In this document: positions 1-7,205 of the stretch, piece by piece
Layout of the letters: each line of letters begins with the position of its first letter
Position numbering within the stretch: position 1 is the stretch's first letter
Source: Lysobacter sp. yr284
GTDB taxonomy: Bacteria; Pseudomonadota; Gammaproteobacteria; Xanthomonadales; Xanthomonadaceae
Direction of reading: 5' to 3'
NCBI RefSeq assembly: GCF_900107375.1
Contig: NZ_FNPT01000010.1
Span: 1-64,000 of the forward strand
Length of the DNA stretch: 64,000 nucleotides
Translations under genes and position numbers: made by a program
The notes under the pieces: generated by a model
Seen by the model: only the letters and a program-made list of their open reading frames with translations
Databases searched by the model: none
Told to the model about the DNA's origin: nothing

Positions 1-221
1 CGACCTCCCGCCAACGACGCAAGCGCGGTTTCGCGGTCGCGGCTCGCGCCGCTCCTACACTCGCAAACCCGGCATCTTCGCGCGCCGCAGACGCGTCGCC
101 GCAGCTACGGCGCAAGCGCCATGACCGGCTGTAGGAGCGACGCAAGTCGCGACCGCGACCTTCCGCCAACGACGCAAGCGCGGTTCCGCGGTCGCGGCTC
201 GCGCCGCTCCTACAACCGCAA
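1..221. repeat. Duplicated block with three copies of the GTAGGAGCGGCGCGAGCC repeat
   Basis: Copies of a 27-bp intergenic repeat that begins GTAGGAGCGGCGCGAGCCGC lie at about 32-58 (minus), 131-157 (plus, slightly diverged) and 187-213 (minus). Each has internal dyad symmetry. Positions 1-66 and 157-221 are also near-identical direct copies of one another. The same repeat recurs at many gene gaps in this window, mostly as inverted pairs, which is the REP/REPIN arrangement. No gene is seen before 261. Confidence 0.8.
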
Positions 222-260
222 GCCCTGCATCGTCGGAAGCCGCAGCCGCGACGCCGCAGC

Positions 261-833
261 TCAGCCGCCCTTGGCCTCGCCGCCCTGGCCGTCGGCGTCC
301 TTGAAGCAGGCGCCCAGCAGCGGATTCAAGGTGCCGCCGATCTTCTGCGCCGCCAGCGGATTCGACGATACCGTCGCTGCGCGCAGCTTCTGGTAGGCCG
401 GCGAGGCCATCGCCGCCTGGGCCTGCGTCCACTCCTCGGCGCTGAAGGCCTTGTCGGGGTCGGCGTTGCTGAGCATCGCGGCCTGGTACTTCACGCCCAG
501 CGGGCTGGCGTAGAAGGTTTCGAGATACGCGCGGTCCTGCGCGTCGAGGCTGGCCTCGATCACCTGCTGCGCCGGCGCGGCGACCGCGTCGTAGGCCAGC
601 GCGCGCACGCAGGCGATCTGTGCGGGCTTGGCGTTGCGGTCCTGCTGCGCGCCCTGGCGGATGCCGGCGACGATGCCGGCCGACACGGCGCGGGCGGTGG
701 CGCCAACGCCACCGGCGGACGCGGCGGCGTCGGGCTTGGCGACCGCCGGTTCGAGGGCGGCCGCGGCGAACGGCGCCAGCAGCGCGGACGCGAGCACGGC
801 GAGGATCAGCGACGACGAGGCGGCACGGGGCAT
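261..833 (-). CDS. Secreted DUF2059-like protein
   Basis: This is a 190-aa protein with a signal peptide (hydrophobic residues about 8-27 ending in an Ala-rich cleavage region). The C-terminal half carries the pattern YLETFYASPLGVKYQ, which resembles DUF2059 proteins (bacterial helical periplasmic proteins of unknown role, with an FY-x-SP-x-G-x-K motif). Two cysteines flank the region (C in IACVRAL and C in LLGACFKD) and could form a disulfide after export. The start at 833 is the Met directly before the signal sequence; the reading frame continues upstream but without exported-protein character. It is read towards the left edge and has no obvious operon partner. No enzymatic role can be assigned. 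Confidence 0.75.
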   Translation of the reverse strand: MPRAASSSLILAVLASALLAPFAAAALEPAVAKPDAAASAGGVGATARAVSAGIVAGIRQGAQQDRNAKPAQIACVRALAYDAVAAPAQQVIEASLDAQDRAYLETFYASPLGVKYQAAMLSNADPDKAFSAEEWTQAQAAMASPAYQKLRAATVSSNPLAAQKIGGTLNPLLGACFKDADGQGGEAKGG

Positions 834-910
834 GCGGAATCCTGGGCGAAGAGCGGCGGCGATGAGCGCGACGATAACGCAGCCGCCGCGTCCGGTCATG
901 CCCTTCGACG

Positions 911-1738
911 CTACGGCGCCTGCGCCGGCTCGGCCTGGAACGCGCGATGCAGCGCGGCCAGCAACGCCGGCGACGGGGCCAGGGCGGCCTCGCCGATCCG
1001 GCTCACCGCCACGCCCGCGGTCCATGAGTTCATCACCGCCGCACCGGCCAGCGCCGGCAGGTCGGCCAGCGACAGCGCGCGCTCGCGCTGCGGCAGGCCC
1101 AGGCGATCGAGCTGGCGGCGCACGATCGCCTGGGTGGTGCCGGCCAGCACCTCGGCCTGCGGCCACACCACCGCCTCGCCGTCCCAGAACGCCAGGTTCC
1201 AGATCGTGGCTTCGCCGAGCCGGCCGTGGCGGTCGAGGAAGGCCGCATCGTCGTAGCCCTGCACGACTGCGCGGCGCAGGTGGTAGGTCTTGGCGATCTC
1301 GCCGACGTGCTTGAGGTGCGGCAGCATCCGTTCGTGCTCCACCGCCGCCAGCGCCAGCGGCCCGGCCGGGCCGTCGGACGGCGGCGCGGTGCGCACCAGC
1401 AGCGACGGCAGCGCGCCGTCGTCCGCGGCGGTGAACTCGCCGACCGGCAGGAACGCGGTCGCGGTCAGCGACACATCGGCCGGCGCGCGCCGCAATGCCG
1501 CGCGCAGATGCGCCCGCACCGTCTCGTCGGGCAAGGCGCGGCCGTACAACTCCTGCGAGGCCTCGCGCAGGCGGCGCAGGTGCAGGTCCAGTCCGCGCAC
1601 GCGGCCGTCGCGCACCTGCATCGCGGTGAAGTGGGCGTGGCCGGCGAAGGCCAGCGGCGCCAGCGCCGCGGCCTCGGCGTCGCCGCCGTCGATCTGGGCC
1701 GGCGCGCGGCCGCCGAGGTGGGTGGTTTGCAGCGACAT
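911..1738 (-). CDS. Class IV (fold-type IV) PLP-dependent aminotransferase family protein
   Basis: This 275-aa protein has the layout of the branched-chain aminotransferase / aminodeoxychorismate lyase superfamily, which uses PLP in the cytoplasm. An N-terminal domain is followed by the likely PLP lysine in LPHLKHVGEIAKTY (K143, less likely K150), then GYDDAAFLDRHGRLGEATIW, where E176 and N181 fit the conserved E-x-T-x-x-N cofactor site. The substrate is not readable from sequence; these proteins include D-amino acid and branched-chain transaminases and PabC. It is divergent from the LysR regulator at 1840 with about 100 bp between, the classic arrangement for a LysR-controlled target. That control is inference. 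Confidence 0.85.
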   Translation of the reverse strand: MSLQTTHLGGRAPAQIDGGDAEAAALAPLAFAGHAHFTAMQVRDGRVRGLDLHLRRLREASQELYGRALPDETVRAHLRAALRRAPADVSLTATAFLPVGEFTAADDGALPSLLVRTAPPSDGPAGPLALAAVEHERMLPHLKHVGEIAKTYHLRRAVVQGYDDAAFLDRHGRLGEATIWNLAFWDGEAVVWPQAEVLAGTTQAIVRRQLDRLGLPQRERALSLADLPALAGAAVMNSWTAGVAVSRIGEAALAPSPALLAALHRAFQAEPAQAP

Positions 1739-1839
1739 GGGCGTACGTCCTGAAGGCGATGCCGGCGACTATCCGAGATTGACCGCGCGCGGGGAAACGA
1801 GTAGTTCTCGCCGCAACGTCAAATTCCGTTTGAAGATCG

Positions 1840-2805
1840 ATGCCACGCAACCTGCCGGGCACCCGCGCCCTGCGCACCTTCGAAGCCGCCGCGCGGCATC
1901 TGAACTTCACCCGCGCCGCCGAGGAAGTCGGCCTCACCCCGGCGGCGGTGAGCCACCAGATCAAGGACATCGAGCAACAGCTCGGCGTGACCTTGTTCGT
2001 GCGCAACAGCCGCAGCATCGCGCTGACCGCGGCCGGCGCCGAACTGCACCGCGCCGCGATCGAAGCGCTGGCGACGCTGCAGCGCGCGCTCGGCCGCGCC
2101 CGCCGCCTGGACCGGGACGACCGCAGCCTGCGCCTGTCGCTGAGCGCGCGCGTGGCCAGCAACTGGCTGCTGCCGCGGTTGCCGCGGTTCAAGGCCGCGC
2201 ACCCGCAGTGGGCGCTGAGCTTCGACATCAGCGACGAGTTGCGCGACTTCGACGCCGACGGCATCGACCTGGCGATCCGCTTCGGCCGCGGCGGCGACGC
2301 CGGCCTGCGCAGCGAGCGCCTGTTCGGCCTGAACATCGTCGCGGTCTGCAGCCCGGCCCTGCGCGACGCCGGCGCGCCGCTGCGCGAGCCGCGCGACCTG
2401 CTCGCGCGCGGCGCGTGCCTGAGCCACGTGTCCTGGCGCAGCGGATCGATGGTCTGGCCCGACTGGCGCCAGTGGATGGCCGCGGCCGGCCTCGACGATT
2501 TCGACGACCGCGCCTGCATGGCCTTCGCCGACGCCAGCCACGTGGTCCAGGCCGCGCTTGACGGCCACGCGGTCGGTCTGGCCGAACTGGAACTGATCGG
2601 CGCCGACCTCGCCCAGGGCCGGCTGGTGCGCCTGTTCGACCACATCGTCCTGCCACTGGCGCCGGACTACGCCTACCGCGTGGTGCACCCGCTGTCGCGC
2701 GACGACGACGCGCGGGTCGTAGCGCTGCGCGACTGGCTGCTCGAAGAAGCCCGCAATCCGGACCCAACCGCGGGCGCGGCTGCGGCGCGGGACGCAGCGG
2801 ACTGA
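1840..2805 (+). CDS. LysR-type transcriptional regulator, GcvA-like
   Basis: This 321-aa cytoplasmic regulator starts with a winged helix-turn-helix (about residues 8-67: FEAAARHLNFTRAAEEVGLT, then PAAVSHQIKDIEQQLG). A periplasmic-binding-protein-like effector domain follows from about residue 92 (VASNWLLPRLPRFKAAHPQW, then DGIDLAIRFGRG). The RTFEAAARHLNFTRAA opening and the DLAIRFGRG motif are typical of the GcvA/AmpR-like subgroup. The gene is divergent from the class IV aminotransferase; LysR proteins usually bind the shared intergenic DNA and control both genes, so the 101-bp gap at 1739-1839 is the expected site. The effector is unknown. Confidence 0.93.
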   Translation: MPRNLPGTRALRTFEAAARHLNFTRAAEEVGLTPAAVSHQIKDIEQQLGVTLFVRNSRSIALTAAGAELHRAAIEALATLQRALGRARRLDRDDRSLRLSLSARVASNWLLPRLPRFKAAHPQWALSFDISDELRDFDADGIDLAIRFGRGGDAGLRSERLFGLNIVAVCSPALRDAGAPLREPRDLLARGACLSHVSWRSGSMVWPDWRQWMAAAGLDDFDDRACMAFADASHVVQAALDGHAVGLAELELIGADLAQGRLVRLFDHIVLPLAPDYAYRVVHPLSRDDDARVVALRDWLLEEARNPDPTAGAAAARDAAD

Positions 2806-2815
2806 ACCGCGCGGC

Positions 2816-3268
2816 TCAGCGCAGGCCGGGATCGGCCGCCGCCGCGCCCGGGCGCGGCACGATCCAGGGCAACGGCACCTGGGCGCGCAGCTTGCGATAG
2901 CACGAGCCGACCCTGCCGTTGATGTCGACGCATTCGCCCGAGTCGCGGTAATCCACCTGTTCGGGCCGGATCTCGCCCAGCACGCCCGACAAACGCTGGG
3001 CGATCAGGTTCGCCGCCATTTCGATCAATCCGGCGCAGCGCGCCTGGCGCTGCTCGGCGGAGAGATCGTCGGACGTCCAAGGGCACTCGACCTCGATCGC
3101 CTCGCCGTTGGCGCGCAGCACGCGCTCGTCGGCCATGGCGAAATCGTAGATCGCGCACTGAGCGCCGCCGGGCAGGCAGGGCGAGGCGGCGGCCTGCTCG
3201 CGCACCGCCGGTGCGCTGGCGCAGGCGGTCAGCAACAGGAAGGCTGCAAGGGCGGCGAAGACTTTCAT
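2816..3268 (-). CDS. Hypothetical lipoprotein
   Basis: This 150-aa protein has a short hydrophobic leader ending in a lipobox (LLLTAC, Cys at about residue 16), so it should be lipidated and anchored at the membrane. The mature part is Cys-rich: CLPGGAQC, VECPW, ARCAG, GECVDI and GSCYRK. Disulfide bonding in the periplasm is therefore likely. No family is recognised. It is convergent with the LysR gene (11 bp apart) and 7 bp downstream of the 3276-3773 gene on the same strand, so the two may be co-transcribed. Confidence 0.7.
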   Translation of the reverse strand: MKVFAALAAFLLLTACASAPAVREQAAASPCLPGGAQCAIYDFAMADERVLRANGEAIEVECPWTSDDLSAEQRQARCAGLIEMAANLIAQRLSGVLGEIRPEQVDYRDSGECVDINGRVGSCYRKLRAQVPLPWIVPRPGAAAADPGLR

Positions 3269-3275
3269 GGGCCGC

Positions 3276-3773
3276 CTAGGCGCCGGCGACGACGCTGGCC
3301 GCGAGTTCTTCGAGCAGAACCCGCTGCAACTGCGGATCGAGCTGGAAGAACCCGCGCGCGCTGAGGATGCGGTGGTTCGGATTGGGACGGTAGCTGTCGG
3401 CGACGATGCGGCCTTCGGCGACCTGGAACGCGCCGAGGATGTCCTCCGGCGGCACCGCGTCCTGCGGGGTTTCAGCGCGGCCGTCGACGATCGCGACGAT
3501 GCCCTCGCCCTGGCGCTGCGCCTCGTCCCGCAAGCCCGGCAGCGACGGTCCGTGGCGCGCGATCACGCCGTGCAGGAACTCCACGAACACGCGGTTGCGG
3601 GCGAAGTTGTCCGGCGCGATGCCGGGCTGCTCGGGATCGATGATCTGGCCGACGATCTCCTGCGGCGCGATGCCGCGCGTGGACAGGTCCTGCTGCGGGG
3701 TCAAGGTCACGTAGGCCACCGGCCCGTCGGGCTGGTTGACCTTGCATACGAGCATGGGCAGGTCGGATCGCAT
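3276..3773 (-). CDS. Hypothetical 165-aa cytoplasmic protein
   Basis: No signal peptide or membrane segment is seen and no family is recognised. The sequence has an acidic, beta-rich N-terminal half (LVCKVNQPDGPVAYVTLTP) and a helical C-terminal end (QLQRVLLEELAASV). The chosen start at 3773 has an AGGA-type ribosome site just upstream; an internal Met at 3755 is the alternative. The frame stays open upstream to 4337, but that extension has shadow-like composition. It ends 7 bp before the lipoprotein gene on the same strand, so an operon of two unknown genes is plausible. Confidence 0.6.
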   Translation of the reverse strand: MRSDLPMLVCKVNQPDGPVAYVTLTPQQDLSTRGIAPQEIVGQIIDPEQPGIAPDNFARNRVFVEFLHGVIARHGPSLPGLRDEAQRQGEGIVAIVDGRAETPQDAVPPEDILGAFQVAEGRIVADSYRPNPNHRILSARGFFQLDPQLQRVLLEELAASVVAGA

Positions 3774-4197
3774 GGGGTCCTCGAAACCGTCGCACCGCGG
3801 GCGCCGCGGCCGCGCCATCGTAGCCGGCCGCGGATCGCGGCGCAGCAATCGCGGCGCCGATGCGCGCCGCCACGCGCGAACGCGGCGGTTGCGCGGCCGC
3901 AATGCACCGCGACGCGCACGCGAGGCGAACGGCTGCTTCATGATCGCCGCCGGCGTGGTGGTGCCGGTGTCGTTCGAGTCAGGACGGGACGCGGCCTGAC
4001 CAAGGCGACACCCAGCGGCCTCGTCGCGCCGCCCTCGACCCGCTTCCGCCGCCGCTGTCCCGACGTGCCGGCAGCCAACGGAAAACTGGGGTCTCGCCCA
4101 CAAAAAATGCGACCGATCGCACCTAGGATGGGTGGGCTGCGCACGGATCGCCAGCTTGGCGCCCCGGCCGGCCTCGCCACTTTCCAGGAGGTTTTCG
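3774..4197. other. Intergenic region without a recognised gene
   Basis: These 424 bp separate a minus-strand gene from the plus-strand cysteine-rich peptide genes, so they should hold both promoters. An AGGAG ribosome site lies at about 4186-4190 ahead of the ATG at 4198. The short reading frames in both directions have no start context or protein-like composition. No repeat of the dispersed families is seen here. Confidence 0.5.
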
Positions 4198-4416
4198 ATG
4201 AAGAAGCAAGGAACGTTCCGTCTGGCCCTCGCCGTGTTCGCCTTCGGCCTGTCTTTCTCATTCAGCAGCATCGCCGCATTCGACTGGTGCGCGGCCTGCG
4301 AGAACGATCTCCAGCGTTGCCTGGACGCCAACATCAAGACCGATCAGCAGTGCTACACCACCTACTTCAGCTGCATGCGCCGCGGCGACGGCCAGGGCCA
4401 TCCCTGCCCGTTGTAA
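4198..4416 (+). CDS. Small secreted six-cysteine protein, tandem paralog 1
   Basis: This is a 72-aa precursor with a Lys-rich start and a hydrophobic signal peptide to about residue 28 (ending SSIAA). The mature part of about 45 residues carries six cysteines spaced C-x2-C-x6-C-x10-C-x6-C-x10-C. AGGAG sits 8 nt before the ATG. The next gene at 4506 encodes a protein of identical length with the same spacing, so the two are a tandem duplication. Even cysteine number and export suggest a disulfide-stabilised extracellular or periplasmic peptide. Function is unknown. Confidence 0.8.
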   Translation: MKKQGTFRLALAVFAFGLSFSFSSIAAFDWCAACENDLQRCLDANIKTDQQCYTTYFSCMRRGDGQGHPCPL

Positions 4417-4505
4417 TTCCGCCCAGCCCGCCGTCCGCGCGGATCGTCTCCGCGCGGACGGCCGGCGCGCGCCGGTCCGCAATCCCGATCCGCAAGGAGG
4501 CTTCG

Positions 4506-4724
4506 ATGAAACCCCATACCCGCATCCGCCTGGCGCTGGCGACGTTCGCCTTCGCCCTGGCCGCCTCGCTCGGCGCCAACGCCGCCACCGACGTGTGCAA
4601 GCGTTGCGAGAACAACTACCTGTCCTGCCAGTCCACCGGCACCAGCGAAGCGCAGTGCTACCAGTGGTACCTGGAATGCGCGCGCTACGGCGACGGGCAT
4701 CGGCCTTGTCCGACGCCACGCTGA
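4506..4724 (+). CDS. Small secreted six-cysteine protein, tandem paralog 2
   Basis: This is a 72-aa precursor with a strong AAGGAGG ribosome site about 6 nt before the ATG and a signal peptide ending near LGANAATD. The mature part repeats the cysteine layout of the upstream paralog: C-x2-C-x6-C-x9-C-x6-C-x9-C. Both share the C-x-x-CEN start, an aromatic-rich YxxY middle and a GDGxxxPCP end. The 89-bp gap between the genes has no obvious terminator, so co-transcription is likely. Function is unknown. Confidence 0.8.
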   Translation: MKPHTRIRLALATFAFALAASLGANAATDVCKRCENNYLSCQSTGTSEAQCYQWYLECARYGDGHRPCPTPR

Positions 4725-4740
4725 GCGGGGTCCCGGCGCG

Positions 4741-5034
4741 TCACCGCGCGTCGGGACGCGGGCAGCGCTCGCCGACCGGCAGGCCGTCCTTGAGCGCGTA
4801 GAGCTCCAGGCATTCGCGCCCGTCGCGTTGTACCGACTGCACAGCGTAATCATCCAGACACAAGCCGAGCGTCGACACCGCCGGCCCGTGCCAGGTCCAA
4901 TCGACTTCGGCGAAGCGGCAGGCGGACGCCAGCGCCGTCCATGCCCAGAGCCCCAGCATGCACACGCCCGCCGCCGCCAGCAGCTTGGCCGCGGCGATGA
5001 CGATCCAGTCCAGCGTTGCGGCGTTCGGATTCAT
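4741..5034 (-). CDS. Hypothetical 97-aa membrane-anchored protein
   Basis: One hydrophobic segment at about residues 10-37 (WIVIAAAKLLAAAGVCMLG and on) could be an uncleaved anchor. The rest is a small soluble domain with three cysteines (GLCLDD, RECLEL, ERCPRP) that probably faces the periplasm. No family is recognised. It is the last of four same-strand genes (6585-7013, 5654-6535, 5077-5664, then this one), with a 42-bp gap after the gene ending at 5077. Confidence 0.6.
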   Translation of the reverse strand: MNPNAATLDWIVIAAAKLLAAAGVCMLGLWAWTALASACRFAEVDWTWHGPAVSTLGLCLDDYAVQSVQRDGRECLELYALKDGLPVGERCPRPDAR

Positions 5035-5076
5035 GTCGTAGGTAGGTCAGTCGGGTTCCGGCGTGCGGCGGCGGTT

Positions 5077-5664
5077 TCAATCCGAAGCTTCGAACCAATG
5101 CTCGCCGCGCCGCAGTCCGCGCGTCCAGTAACCGCGGCACGCATCGTCTTCGATCTTCTGCGGAATTTCGACGTAACGGCGCGCTGTGTGTTTCACCGGG
5201 AACCCGGCGCCCCAGTAGAAATCGACGATCCTGCCGCAGCCGGGCTCGTCGCTGACGCGAACCAGGTAAGCCAGGTCGCGGGCTTCGGGCGGGATCGGGA
5301 CATCGATCCGCTCGCCCGGCACGGCGCGCGCGAGCGCCCACTTCGCCATCGCCTGATAGCGCGGCAGGTCGCGTTCGAAACGCCAGGTCCGCAGCCCCTG
5401 CCCGACTTCCACGCCCAGCGGCAGCGCCGCCAGCAACGCAGCCGGGGCCAGCAAACCGGCGAACCGCAGTCGCTTCCACTGCCGCACCGCGCGGATGAGG
5501 CAGGCCAGCAACGCCGCCAGGACCAGCAGCGATACGCCCATGACGAACAACTGCCGCAAGCCGGTCGGGCGCATGGCCATGAGCGCGGCGCCGACCGTTC
5601 CGGTCGCGGCCAAGGCGAACGCCGCGATATCCGCCAGCCAGGACCCCAGGCGCTTAACGCTCAT
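5077..5664 (-). CDS. Hypothetical membrane protein, 195 aa
   Basis: Three or so hydrophobic segments lie in the first 90 residues (about 10-30, 38-60 and 67-85), followed by a soluble domain of about 100 residues. That domain contains GCGRIVDFYWG and DDACRGYWTRG with two cysteines. The start overlaps the last 11 bases of the upstream gene, so translation is probably coupled. No known family is recognised. The layout suggests a membrane-anchored periplasmic domain, possibly working with its neighbours. Confidence 0.65.
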   Translation of the reverse strand: MSVKRLGSWLADIAAFALAATGTVGAALMAMRPTGLRQLFVMGVSLLVLAALLACLIRAVRQWKRLRFAGLLAPAALLAALPLGVEVGQGLRTWRFERDLPRYQAMAKWALARAVPGERIDVPIPPEARDLAYLVRVSDEPGCGRIVDFYWGAGFPVKHTARRYVEIPQKIEDDACRGYWTRGLRRGEHWFEASD

Positions 5665-6535
5665 CGCCGGGCTCCGCTTCGGCGAGCGCCTGCATGATCT
5701 GCGGCAAGGTATGGACTTGCCAGGCGATGGCCCCGGGCTCGTCCCAGGCGCGCGAGTGTTCGCCGGCGTCGAAGGCTGCGTAGATGCGCATCGCGAACTC
5801 GGACAGTTCCAGTTCCATCGACAACGACATCAGATCGCCGATAGCGCAATCGGCATCGGCATACGACAACTCGCCGCGCGCGAACTCCTGCGCGATGAAA
5901 CGCGCGTAGCCATCGCAGAACGCGTCGCGGCTCAAGCCGCCGCGTTCGCAGGCTTGCGCGACGCGTTGCAGCGTCAGGGTATCGCAGCGGGGTTGGCGGA
6001 CGCTGTCCAGCACCAGCGCGTGGAATTCCTGTTCCAGGACGCCGCCGTGGCCTTGCGAATACAAGGGCGAGGCCGCCGCCAACCGCTGCGCGTTGATGGT
6101 TCCGGTGGAATCGTCGCCGCCTTCGGTCCCGGACGGCGCGCGTCGGCGTTCGCGCATCGCCAGCCAGAACGCCAGCGCCCCCACCGCGCCGATCAGTCCC
6201 CAAAATGCAAGATCGCCGGCCTGCCAGACCCGCACGCCGCTCAGGACCGCCACGAATCCCGCGCCGCCGACCGCGCCGGCCAGCACGCACGACCACCAGC
6301 GCAGCCAACCCAGCCAGCGCAGGGCCAGGAACGTCGGCAATCCGATCGATGCCACCACCAGCCACGTGGCGTAGAACACGAGCAGCGCCACGCCTACATC
6401 GTCGGGCGACAACCCGCCTCGGCGCAAAGCGCCACGTGCGACCAGCGAAACCGCCACGGCCGCCGCCGCAGCCATCGTCGCGCCGCCCAGCGCCGCCGCT
6501 CCCGTCTTCATTCCCGTGTTCGCGTCGCGCTCCAT
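5654..6535 (-). CDS. Hypothetical membrane protein, about 293 aa
   Basis: Four or so membrane segments lie in the first 150 residues (TMAAAAAVAVSLVARG; VGVALLVFYATWLVVASI; WWSCVLAGAVGGAGFVAVL; FWGLIGAVGALAFWLAM). A soluble helical domain of about 140 residues follows, rich in acidic and aromatic positions. The start is uncertain: 6535 is chosen for an AGGCGG site just upstream; 6511 and 6559 are alternatives. It overlaps the downstream gene by 11 bases and begins about 50 bp after the 6585-7013 gene. No family is recognised. Confidence 0.6.
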   Translation of the reverse strand: MERDANTGMKTGAAALGGATMAAAAAVAVSLVARGALRRGGLSPDDVGVALLVFYATWLVVASIGLPTFLALRWLGWLRWWSCVLAGAVGGAGFVAVLSGVRVWQAGDLAFWGLIGAVGALAFWLAMRERRRAPSGTEGGDDSTGTINAQRLAAASPLYSQGHGGVLEQEFHALVLDSVRQPRCDTLTLQRVAQACERGGLSRDAFCDGYARFIAQEFARGELSYADADCAIGDLMSLSMELELSEFAMRIYAAFDAGEHSRAWDEPGAIAWQVHTLPQIMQALAEAEPGDER

Positions 6536-6584
6536 ACGTCCGCCTGCACTGCGTTCCATTCGAACCGACCCCGTACCGCCGTCG

Positions 6585-7013
6585 CTACGCCTCGTCGTCG
6601 GACAGCAGGCGTATCCTCGGCTCGGCGCTGAGTATTTCATGCAGGACCGCGTTCAATCGCGCCAGGGCCGGGGCCGCATCCACGGCCGTGAACCAGCGCT
6701 TCCACCAAGGCACCTCCGCCATCGCGACGCACCACCACACGACTTGCTCCGCCGGCGGGGGCGGATCGCCGGGCTGCGCAGTGCCGTAGTCGGCCTCGTT
6801 GCCGCAGCCCACCCACAACGCGAAGGGCTCGCGGGCGCACATCAGGCAGCGCCCCCAATCCTCGTCGATGACCGGCTCGACCGGGTAGCCGCGCGACTGC
6901 AATTGCGCCTTGAGCCACTGCGCGAGCTGGCGCCCGTACCTGCGCGGGTTAATGTCCTCGTCTTCGCCGGGCTCGATCCGGAACAGGTCGGTGGTGAAGC
7001 GGTAGCCGTCCAT
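6585..7013 (-). CDS. Hypothetical 142-aa soluble protein, first gene of a four-gene operon
   Basis: No signal peptide is seen. The protein is acidic and Trp-rich (DEDWGRCLMC, ALWVGCGNEADYG, VWWCVAMAEVPWWKRWF). A GGGGAAGGGG purine run just upstream supports the Met at 7013 over the longer frame starting at 7076. It begins a run of four closely spaced minus-strand genes, the other three of which look membrane-linked. The composition (small, acidic, aromatic-rich, cytoplasmic) resembles many immunity-type proteins, but no toxin gene is adjacent, so no role is assigned. Confidence 0.6.
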   Translation of the reverse strand: MDGYRFTTDLFRIEPGEDEDINPRRYGRQLAQWLKAQLQSRGYPVEPVIDEDWGRCLMCAREPFALWVGCGNEADYGTAQPGDPPPPAEQVVWWCVAMAEVPWWKRWFTAVDAAPALARLNAVLHEILSAEPRIRLLSDDEA

Positions 7014-7082
7014 CCCCTTCCCCGCGACGTTCGCTGTGCGCGGCAGTATGCCCGAGGCCGCGGCGCGAAGCGCCAACGAAAA

Positions 7083-7106
7083 CGGGAAGGGCTTTCGCCC
7101 TTCCCG
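7083..7106. other. Perfect 10-bp stem hairpin
   Basis: The arms CGGGAAGGGC and GCCCTTCCCG flank a TTTC loop. On the minus strand the hairpin is followed by a TTTT run, so it could end minus-strand transcription. But it sits about 70 bp upstream of the 6585-7013 gene rather than after a gene, so an intergenic hairpin repeat or 5' leader element is equally possible. Confidence 0.5.
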
Positions 7107-7205
7107 GTATCAACATAGTACTCCGTCCGGGGCTTGCAGCAAGCCCCCGCCGCGAGCGCAGGATCGCCGCCCTCCGCCGCGTTCGGCGCATACGGGAGTA
7201 GCGAC

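Noticed and set aside
4258-4853. Minus-strand frames over the six-cysteine peptide genes
   Set aside because: They overlap the well-supported plus-strand genes completely and have no start context.
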